Positions 6,878 through 12,270 of a stretch of 12,270 bases of DNA are shown piece after piece. The notes under the pieces were generated by a model. That model had not been told where the DNA came from. It was given only the letters and a program-made list of their open reading frames with translations, and made no database searches. Position 1 is the stretch's first letter; each line of letters opens with the position of its first letter. Source of the DNA: Oscillospiraceae bacterium (lineage in GTDB: Bacteria; Bacillota; Clostridia; Oscillospirales; Ruminococcaceae); the NCBI GenBank assembly GCA_020024475.1, contig JAHHTS010000066.1:1-12270 (forward strand), given 5' to 3'. The position numbers and the translations under genes are program-made.

Positions 6878-7901
6878 AATTCCCTTTTGTAAACTTCCTT
6901 CCGTTAATATTTGATAATCTAGGTCTTTCAATATTTGTGAATTTAGGCTGCTCATTAGCAGCTTTTTCATAAGCTCTTACAATATCTTGAACGAGTTTAT
7001 GTCGAACAACATCTTTTTCACTTAATCGCACTATTGCAATATCATCTATTCCTTTAAGAATCTGCATTGCATCTTTAAGTCCAGATTTTTTGTCTCCAGG
7101 AAGATCAATCTGTGTAATATCGCCCGTAACTACAACTTTAGATCCCATACCCATACGTGTCAAAAACATTTTCATTTGTTCTTTAGTTGTATTCTGTGCC
7201 TCATCTAATATTATAAAACTATCATCAAGTGTACGACCACGCATATACGCAAGTGGTGCCACCTCTATTACTCCTTTTTCTAGCAGTTTCGAATAAGTTT
7301 CAGCACCCATCATATCAAATAATCCATCATATAAAGGTCTTAAATATGGGTCAACCTTACTTTGCAAATCTCCTGGTAAAAATCCAAGTTTTTCACCAGC
7401 TTCCACCGCTGGTCTTGTAAGAATAATTCTTGTGATTTCTCCTGATTTAAAAGCTTTTACAGCCATGGCCACAGCAAGATATGTTTTACCAGTTCCAGCA
7501 GGGCCTACTCCAAATGTAATTGAGTTTTTTTCTATAGCTTTAAGATATTCTTTTTGCCCTAAAGTTTTGGCTCTTATAGGCTTTCCTTTTGCTGTAATTA
7601 AAATCAATTCACCTGTAAGTTCTCTGGCTTTTCCACTACTATTTTCGTTTGCTAGAGATGTACAATATCTCACTGCCTGTTCATCTAGCTCTGTGCCTTT
7701 TTTATGCAAATCTTCCATAGCAGTAAGTGCACTAAATGTGCTATTCACTGCATCTTCATCACCTATTATTTTAAATATATTCCCTCGACATATTACACTG
7801 CTCCCAAGCGTTTTTTCAATATGCGCTATATTGGTATTAAACGGTCCGCAAATTGCGAGTGCTATATCGTTATCTAAAACTTCAAAAAGCTTTTCTGACA
7901 A
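6867..7901 (-). CDS. phoH: PhoH-family ATPase (PhoH/YbeZ-like)
   Basis: PhoH-like protein, 344 residues. The family has an N-terminal KH-like region (about 1-95) followed by a P-loop ATPase with helicase-like motifs, and is linked to RNA metabolism through its constant association with YbeY. Walker A is GPAGTGKT (133-140); Walker B is SFIILDEAQNTT with DEAQ at 233-236; the conserved TRPAVEAGEKLGFLPGDLQ and VVTGDITQIDLP blocks are present. The start is TTG (7901), with a strong GAGGTGA site 4 nt upstream; no ATG fits. A separate promoter sits just upstream. The last codons overlap ybeY by 11 nt, consistent with co-translation. Confidence 0.96.
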   Translation of the reverse strand: MSEKLFEVLDNDIALAICGPFNTNIAHIEKTLGSSVICRGNIFKIIGDEDAVNSTFSALTAMEDLHKKGTELDEQAVRYCTSLANENSSGKARELTGELILITAKGKPIRAKTLGQKEYLKAIEKNSITFGVGPAGTGKTYLAVAMAVKAFKSGEITRIILTRPAVEAGEKLGFLPGDLQSKVDPYLRPLYDGLFDMMGAETYSKLLEKGVIEVAPLAYMRGRTLDDSFIILDEAQNTTKEQMKMFLTRMGMGSKVVVTGDITQIDLPGDKKSGLKDAMQILKGIDDIAIVRLSEKDVVRHKLVQDIVRAYEKAANEQPKFTNIERPRLSNINGRKFTKGNYGK

Positions 7902-7931
7902 TTTCTCACCTCATAATTTTTATATAAATTT

Positions 7932-7960
7932 AGTATATCATATATGGAGTAATAAGTAAA
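7932..7960 (-). promoter_or_regulatory. Extended -10 promoter in front of phoH
   Basis: On the minus strand TTTACT (7960-7955), a 17-bp spacer and TATACT (7937-7932) are present, with TG one base before the -10 (TGATATACT). It begins 7 bp after the yqfD stop. Predicted start near 7925 gives a leader of about 24 nt that includes the GAGGTGA site of phoH. It would separate expression of phoH-ybeY-dgkA-era-yqzL-recO-mutS2 from the sporulation pair yqfC-yqfD. There is no terminator visible between yqfD and phoH, so read-through from yqfCD is still possible. Confidence 0.65.
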
Positions 7961-7966
7961 TAAACA

Positions 7967-9094
7967 CTATGTTATCTCGTAATAACCTTTAACAAAACAG
8001 TTAACTTGTATTCCCTCGTCACTAATTAAATAGTCATATTTTCTATCTAACTCTTTTTTCAATTTTTCATCATTCCATATCAATTGCTGTATTTGCAACT
8101 TTGCCAATTTATTTGCAGATAATGCATCATTTTCAATTTTATATTTTTCCATCTGATAATATTTTACAGTTTCTAATGTTATTGGCAAACGAAAGCCCAA
8201 TATCGAAACCGGCTTTATTGTAGTTTTCTCTGCACTGTCATACCAATTATCTTTATCAGCTTTTTTTATTTGATATTTGCCGTCCAAAAATTTTATATAT
8301 AAAGTTTCATCCTCCTTTCCTGTATATAAAATACTCTCTTTTTTGAACGGTATATAGACCGAGTACGTCTTTTCACACAATGCTTCAATATATGCTCTTG
8401 CTTTTTCATAATAAAAATTATTGTATTCGTCTGTCATAGAGCAGTTTACTAAAATATCACCTTGTGAAACACTTTGCCATAACTCTACATTTGGAAAACC
8501 AGAAAACACCCTTAAATCAGTAATAATACCACTTAAACTCGACACTATTTCACCATCGACAGCATCAGATATATAGTCTTCCTTATTGATTTTTGGATAA
8601 ACTTCACACTCGAGAACCCCTTTATAAAAATTTAAAGAAATTTGTCCAACTTCATTTTCAATCATTGTATATGTTGCAGCTTTCTGCAATTTGTCTTTTG
8701 TATAATAAGAACCTGTATATATACCATTATTATATAGACTATTATATATTGTAGTTTTCAAATTATTATCATCGACATTAACATCTATTCTCCAAATAAA
8801 ATGAGAAAAAATTGCAGTTAAGGTCATATAAATCACCACTCCTAACCACAGTCCTTTTCTTTTTATAAGTTTTGAAAACTTAAAATAAACTCCCATTTTA
8901 TTTTTTATTTTTATTCTACTTTGAAACCTTCTACTCAAACGGCTTATTTCAATATAATCTTTTGCATAACATACTGCAGTAAAACCCAAATTATTGGGTT
9001 CAATATTAAAAATATAGAAACCATCTTCGATAAGATTATTTAAAAATTCACTATACATTCCGCCTTCGGCAATAAATTTTACTTTAGGTATCAT
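7967..9094 (-). CDS. yqfD: Sporulation protein YqfD
   Basis: YqfD family protein, 375 residues, a membrane-anchored sporulation factor found in endospore formers and paired with YqfC. An N-terminal cytoplasmic region (1-80) is followed by one membrane helix (about 81-101, GLWLGVVIYMTLTAIFSHFI), then a long extracytoplasmic part. The part after the helix (FIWRIDVNVDDNNLKTTI and on) looks like the POTRA-like segment, and DAVDGEIVSSLSGIITDLRV with VSQGDILVNC matches the family's later conserved block. The sequence is rather diverged from the family as I know it. Its ATG overlaps the yqfC stop (ATGA). In Bacillus the pair is transcribed in the mother cell during sporulation; the same is inferred here. 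The molecular function is not settled. Confidence 0.88.
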   Translation of the reverse strand: MIPKVKFIAEGGMYSEFLNNLIEDGFYIFNIEPNNLGFTAVCYAKDYIEISRLSRRFQSRIKIKNKMGVYFKFSKLIKRKGLWLGVVIYMTLTAIFSHFIWRIDVNVDDNNLKTTIYNSLYNNGIYTGSYYTKDKLQKAATYTMIENEVGQISLNFYKGVLECEVYPKINKEDYISDAVDGEIVSSLSGIITDLRVFSGFPNVELWQSVSQGDILVNCSMTDEYNNFYYEKARAYIEALCEKTYSVYIPFKKESILYTGKEDETLYIKFLDGKYQIKKADKDNWYDSAEKTTIKPVSILGFRLPITLETVKYYQMEKYKIENDALSANKLAKLQIQQLIWNDEKLKKELDRKYDYLISDEGIQVNCFVKGYYEIT

Positions 9095-9378
9095 TGTTGC
9101 ACCTCTGAAAATTCTATTCTAAAAATTTTTCCGTTTATCCGTATATTTTCTTTATCAAATGCTACTATAGTTAAATTTTCTCCCTCTACTATTACATTTT
9201 TTATTTTAGCCGATATTTCTATTCTATTAGAGGTATAGTCTAGCAACTTACCACCTCCGTCAATAATCAAATTTCCTTTTATATCTACAGATATAAAAAC
9301 AGGTAACGATATCACTGTATTTGATGTTATAGTTTTGATAGATTTTGATAATTCTTCTATTTTATTTTTAAAATTCAT
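9091..9378 (-). CDS. yqfC: Sporulation protein YqfC (YabP/YqfC family)
   Basis: A 95-residue protein of the YabP/YqfC family, first gene of the minus-strand cluster. The family pattern is recognisable: LPVFISVDIKGNLIIDGGGK, then LLDYTSNRIEIS, VIVEGENLTIVAF and INGKIFRIEF, a repeated beta-strand fold around a central DY motif. Start ATG 9378 has an AGGTGA site 6 nt upstream, and the stop overlaps yqfD by 4 nt. There is no signal peptide or membrane segment. In Bacillus the related YabP and YqfC are sporulation proteins. The start faces ylbJ across a 57-bp gap, so two sporulation transcripts diverge from one small regulatory region. Confidence 0.88.
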   Translation of the reverse strand: MNFKNKIEELSKSIKTITSNTVISLPVFISVDIKGNLIIDGGGKLLDYTSNRIEISAKIKNVIVEGENLTIVAFDKENIRINGKIFRIEFSEVQQ

Positions 9379-9435
9379 AATTCATCACCTAATATTTTGC
9401 TTTGTATCATATATATTTATAAATGAGGTGTATAT
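9379..9435. promoter_or_regulatory. Divergent yqfC / ylbJ promoter region
   Basis: These 57 bp must hold control sites for both genes, or lie close to them. Ribosome-binding sites are clear on each side (AGGTGA for yqfC, GAGGTG for ylbJ). Sequence reminiscent of sporulation sigma-E promoters is present on both strands: ATATT with CATATATA on the plus strand, and TCATTTA with GATACAAA on the minus strand. In both cases the gap of about 11 bp is shorter than the usual 14-15, so I do not assign boxes with confidence. No good sigma-A promoter was seen. Confidence 0.35.
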
Positions 9436-10482
9436 ATGATAAAGAACAAATATATAATGAGTTTTATTTTTATTTTTTTATTTTGCTCTATGGCTTTTAA
9501 CGCAGAACTAATGATGGAATCTGTAAAAAACGCTATGTACATATGTTATAATAGTGTAATTCCGTCACTTTATATTTTTATGATTTTCTCTTCGTATTTT
9601 TCTAAAAAAGAATTTATGAATACATTGTCATATCCTCTAAGATTCTATGGAAAATTAATTAGAATAGAAGATAAAAAATACAGTACCTATCTATTACTTT
9701 CACTGTTTGGTGGATTTGTAATAGGCGCTAATTTTCTTAATGAATTAAAAAAAGATGGTTATAATCAGCATTCGCTTAACGCTATCGCACCATCTTTAAT
9801 AAATAATTCTTTTTCATTTTGTGTGTACGCTATTGGCGTAGGGCTATTAAAAAGTCTTAAACTGGGTGTATTCTTATTTATTTCGCTAACAGTTTCAAGC
9901 CTTATCACATCTTTTATTTTATCCTATGTGTACAAATATGACATCAGTGTAAGCAATATTAGTTCAAGCAAACATCATCAATCTTTTGTTGAATGTATAA
10001 ACAATTCGGTTCAAAGCATTTTATCTGTATGCGGATTTGTAATATTGTTTTATTGCTTATGTGAAGTGATTTCACTTTACATCGGTGATCATGCTTTAAT
10101 AGGAACTTTAGCGTCTATTTTCACCGAAGTTACTACTGGATGCATTAAATCTATTGAATTTTTTGGTGGAAATCCGATTTTTATTTGCATTTGCTTAAGT
10201 ATTTTCCCTTTAAGCACAATCTGTCAAGTAGTTCACTTTACAGGAAATTCCGATTTTATTAAACCTTTATTATTATCAAGAATTATACATATACCTATGA
10301 GTGTTATTACTTTAAAGACATTATTAATTCTATTCCCAATTCCTTTAGCCACTGGAAGCAATTACAGTATTGTAGTTAAGTCATTCTATAATACAATGGA
10401 AATATCTTCTACTTTATTTCTCATTACAATTATTTTTTTATTGATTTTTGATAATAATAAATTATTTACTAAAAATAAATAA
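9436..10482 (+). CDS. ylbJ: YlbJ/SpoVV-like sporulation integral membrane protein
   Basis: A 348-residue polytopic membrane protein related to YlbJ (SpoVV), which in B. subtilis is required to move dipicolinic acid from the mother cell towards the forespore. Two nucleoside-recognition/gate-like halves are visible: the first has PSLYIFMIFSSYF, GGFVIGANFLNEL and NNSFSFCVYAIGVG; the second has NNSVQSILSVCGFVILFY, FTEVTTGCIKSIEF and CQVVHF followed by LLSRIIHIPMS. About eight to ten hydrophobic segments are present. It is shorter than Bacillus YlbJ (about 400 residues), and the family SGxPxGA-type turn is GGFVIGA, lacking the proline. ATG 9436 has GAGGTG 5 nt upstream. Divergence from yqfC supports a sporulation role. 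Substrate is inferred from the family only. Confidence 0.8.
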   Translation: MIKNKYIMSFIFIFLFCSMAFNAELMMESVKNAMYICYNSVIPSLYIFMIFSSYFSKKEFMNTLSYPLRFYGKLIRIEDKKYSTYLLLSLFGGFVIGANFLNELKKDGYNQHSLNAIAPSLINNSFSFCVYAIGVGLLKSLKLGVFLFISLTVSSLITSFILSYVYKYDISVSNISSSKHHQSFVECINNSVQSILSVCGFVILFYCLCEVISLYIGDHALIGTLASIFTEVTTGCIKSIEFFGGNPIFICICLSIFPLSTICQVVHFTGNSDFIKPLLLSRIIHIPMSVITLKTLLILFPIPLATGSNYSIVVKSFYNTMEISSTLFLITIIFLLIFDNNKLFTKNK

Positions 10483-10493
10483 TATTGTATAAT
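10465..10493 (+). promoter_or_regulatory. Possible promoter of the four-cysteine small protein
   Basis: TTTACT (10465-10470), a 17-bp spacer and a perfect TATAAT (10488-10493) straddle the end of ylbJ. Predicted start near 10500 leaves a leader of only about 12 nt that just includes the GAGGTGA site. The very AT-rich setting makes a chance match possible. Confidence 0.45.
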
Positions 10494-10511
10494 CATAATG
10501 AGGTGAAAACA

Positions 10512-10742
10512 ATGTCATTATTCAAAAACAGTAAAAAACTTTTTGGCAATAATATTCAGCCCGCTTGCGAATACTGTTTACATGGCAGCATTTCTAGCGA
10601 CAACGAAATGATTCTTTGCGAAAGAAAAGGAGTCGTATCTCCATATTACTCATGTAATAAATTTATTTATATGCCTACAAAACGCATACCAAAAAGAAGG
10701 CCCAATTTACCTCAATATACAGCAGAAGATTTTAAATTATAA
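10512..10742 (+). CDS. Small conserved four-cysteine protein, putative metal-binding
   Basis: A 76-residue protein of unknown function. ATG 10512 is preceded by GAGGTGA at a good distance; an upstream in-frame TTG at 10485 lies before this site and is unlikely. Four cysteines (19, 22, 36, 48) in the arrangement CEYC, LCERKG, YYSCNKF suggest a zinc or iron site. The C-terminus is basic and proline-rich (PTKRIPKRRPNLPQYTAEDF) and the N-terminus is lysine-rich. From memory, similar short proteins (CxYC, ILCxKKGVV, YYSCxKYxYDPLKRxPK, EEDFxL) occur widely in Clostridia as hypothetical proteins, so this is conserved rather than spurious. It follows ylbJ by 29 nt and may be co-transcribed, or use its own promoter. 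Metal binding is inferred from the cysteines. Confidence 0.82.
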   Translation: MSLFKNSKKLFGNNIQPACEYCLHGSISSDNEMILCERKGVVSPYYSCNKFIYMPTKRIPKRRPNLPQYTAEDFKL

Positions 10743-10878
10743 AAGAATGCTGGAATATTTCGGTGTGATTAATGATAAATATACTATAATATTTGTTGAT
10801 GTAACAATTTTCTCCTATGTAGTGCAAAACATAATTTGATTATCAGATTTATGTAAATTTCAGCTCATTAAAGCATTA

Positions 10879-10920
10879 AAAAATGGAATGTATCAAAACT
10901 GATACATTCCATTTTTCTTT
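10879..10920. terminator. Bidirectional Rho-independent terminator
   Basis: A perfect 17-bp stem (10879-10895 pairing with 10900-10916) has a 4-nt AAAC loop. Arms are AAAAATGGAATGTATCA and its complement. On the plus strand the T run TTTTTCTTTT follows; on the minus strand the arm ends in TTTTTT. It can end both the plus-strand ylbJ/small-protein transcript and the minus-strand galactokinase transcript, which converge here. The rest of the 266-bp gap (10743-11008) shows nothing I can support. Confidence 0.85.
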
Positions 10921-11008
10921 TGAATGATTATAAAGAATACTAACAAACACAAACATTTAGTCTTGTTACTACTCCGGATATAATATATACTTACCAAGTA
11001 TTTTTACA

Positions 11009-12270
11009 TTAAATATTTTCTGTTACCTTGATTGCACCATAATTTCTGATTGAAAGAATATGGCATGAGCCATCTCCAAATACTTTTTCCATATAAGCAA
11101 CAAATTCACTAAGTATGTTTGTATCAACAAAACACTGAATGGTACCGGCAAATCCACCGCCTTGCAATCTCCATGCAGAATGTTTATTGTTAAGCATTTC
11201 TTGTGCCATACAAAGTGCAAGACAAACAGGTTGATATTTTACATCAACTCCGTTATGGGCGTTTTGATTATATTCAAACGAAGAATGCCCAGACTCGATA
11301 ATTTTAGCTAAAAAAGTGTCAATGTCATCATTTTCTATAGCTTTCCTAAGTGATAGCGCTCTATCGCACTCCATATAAAAATGTGTTGCTCTCATAATAG
11401 CTCTATCACCAAGTTTTTTCCTTAATTGTGGAATATTTTCTATAAAAACTTCTTTATCAATATGTCCTAGATAATCTGCACCAAGTTCATGTGCCACCGA
11501 ACACATTTCTTTTTTGATGGCCGCGTAATCTTCTGTAAGGTCAGCATGTGATCCACCTGAATTTATAACACAAAGAGCTAATCCGTATTTTGACATATCG
11601 AAATCAATAGGTGTAACAATTGGATTTAAATTATCATTAAAATCAATTGTTACAACACTACCAACACTACAAGCCATTTGATCCATGAGTCCGCTAGGTT
11701 TTCCAAAATATATATTTTCAGCATATTGACCTATCTGTGCAATTTCTACTGCATTAAATTTGTTATTGCAAAACTCATTATTTATTATTGTTCCGATAGC
11801 CACTTCAAACGCTGCTGATGAAGAAAGCCCGCTTCCCTGAAGAACTTCACTTGTAATATATGCATCAAATCCTCCACATTTTCCTCCATTATTCATAATT
11901 CCAGCGCATACACCACGAATAATACTCTCTGTGGTTCCATACTGTTCTTCTCTAATTTGCAAATCTGTAATATCAACAGCTTCCAGATCTTTAAACCCCG
12001 CTGAACGAACATTAATTGTATCAGTATTATTTACCGAAACAATACATAGAACATCTATATTTACTGCCGCAGCAATAACAATTCCCATATTGTGGTCTGT
12101 ATGGTTTCCTCCAATTTCTGTTCTACCAGGTGCGCTATAAATTGCTATTTCTCTATCTTTTCCATACGTTTTTTCGAATTCATCAATTGCCTTAACATAT
12201 CTATTTCTTTGTTTTACAATAGTTTGCTCATTTAGAGTATAAATTTTTTTAAGAGTATGGTCATAGTCTC
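11009..12270 (-). CDS. galK: Galactokinase, 5' end cut by the window edge
   Basis: Galactokinase of the GHMP kinase superfamily: transfers phosphate from ATP to the C1 hydroxyl of galactose, the first committed step of the Leloir pathway. The frame is open to the window edge (first full codon at 12268), with 419 residues visible; an internal ATG at 12088 is not the true start, because the family signature lies before it. Visible motifs (numbered from the first visible residue): GRTEIGGNHTDH (48-59), the ATP loop GSGLSSSAA (145-153), GKPSGLMDQMA with the expected catalytic Asp at 196, and RLQGGGFAGT near the end. Only a few tens of N-terminal residues should be missing. The bidirectional hairpin at 10879-10920 is its likely terminator. 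galT or galE, if linked, would lie to the right. Its promoter is not visible. Confidence 0.96.
   Translation of the reverse strand, partial: DYDHTLKKIYTLNEQTIVKQRNRYVKAIDEFEKTYGKDREIAIYSAPGRTEIGGNHTDHNMGIVIAAAVNIDVLCIVSVNNTDTINVRSAGFKDLEAVDITDLQIREEQYGTTESIIRGVCAGIMNNGGKCGGFDAYITSEVLQGSGLSSSAAFEVAIGTIINNEFCNNKFNAVEIAQIGQYAENIYFGKPSGLMDQMACSVGSVVTIDFNDNLNPIVTPIDFDMSKYGLALCVINSGGSHADLTEDYAAIKKEMCSVAHELGADYLGHIDKEVFIENIPQLRKKLGDRAIMRATHFYMECDRALSLRKAIENDDIDTFLAKIIESGHSSFEYNQNAHNGVDVKYQPVCLALCMAQEMLNNKHSAWRLQGGGFAGTIQCFVDTNILSEFVAYMEKVFGDGSCHILSIRNYGAIKVTENI

Noticed and set aside
6878..6970. 31-codon upstream extension of ybeY, starting inside phoH
   Set aside because: It lies wholly in the phoH coding region, has no family similarity, and the ATG at 6877 has a ribosome-binding site and the expected length.
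7432..7959. 175-codon frame antisense to the 5' half of phoH
   Set aside because: It mirrors codon structure of an intact phoH, has no plausible start signals, and its translation shows no family pattern.
10747..10839. 30-codon open frame after the four-cysteine gene
   Set aside because: No ribosome-binding site and no recognisable pattern; such frames are expected by chance in AT-rich DNA.
11009..12088. Galactokinase starting at the ATG at 12088
   Set aside because: The signature GRTEIGGNHTDH lies upstream in the same open frame, so the gene runs past the window edge.
1..12270. A new defence, mobile or secondary-metabolite system
   Set aside because: Every larger gene belongs to a known housekeeping, sporulation, transport or sugar family in a conserved order; no repeats, integrases, toxins or anomalous base-composition islands were seen.

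Overview
The window is an AT-rich chromosomal segment that reads as a spore-forming member of the Clostridia (Firmicutes). The evidence is the conserved cluster yqfC-yqfD-phoH-ybeY-dgkA-era-yqzL-recO, the sporulation membrane gene ylbJ, Gram-positive ribosome-binding sites of the GAGGTG/AAAGGA type, frequent TTG initiation, and standard use of TGA as a stop. I cannot name the genus; the galactokinase and the small four-cysteine protein look Clostridia-like. No stretch longer than 300 bases lacks a gene. I see no tRNA, rRNA, CRISPR array, insertion sequence or phage gene.

Left end (1-1692): two back-to-back terminator hairpins, then a MATE-family multidrug exporter on the minus strand. Its promoter has consensus -35 and -10 hexamers with a perfect 7-1-7 palindrome across the spacer, so the pump is probably repressor-controlled.

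Middle (1693-9378), all minus strand, in transcription order: yqfC, yqfD (sporulation), phoH, ybeY, dgkA, era, a short yqzL-like gene, recO, mutS2. Junctions are tight: yqfC/yqfD and recO/mutS2 share 4 nt, phoH/ybeY share 11 nt, and yqzL/recO overlap by 65 nt in different frames. A good vegetative-type promoter with an extended -10 lies between yqfD and phoH. It would let the RNA and ribosome maintenance genes (PhoH, YbeY, Era), the lipid kinase DgkA and the repair genes (RecO, MutS2) be expressed outside sporulation. Compared with Bacillus subtilis, pgpH/yqfF (between phoH and ybeY) and cdd (between dgkA and era) are absent from this locus.

Right end (9379-12270): a 57-bp divergent intergenic region separates yqfC from ylbJ, so two sporulation units face away from each other. 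A 76-residue four-cysteine protein gene follows ylbJ, with its own possible promoter inside the ylbJ 3' end. It converges on a galactokinase gene (minus strand, 5' end cut by the window edge), and a bidirectional terminator hairpin separates the two.

I found no convincing undescribed multi-gene system. The points most worth a second look are the operator in the MATE promoter, the unrecognised four-cysteine protein, the out-of-frame yqzL/recO overlap, and the degenerate LDLR-type motif in the MutS2 Smr domain.
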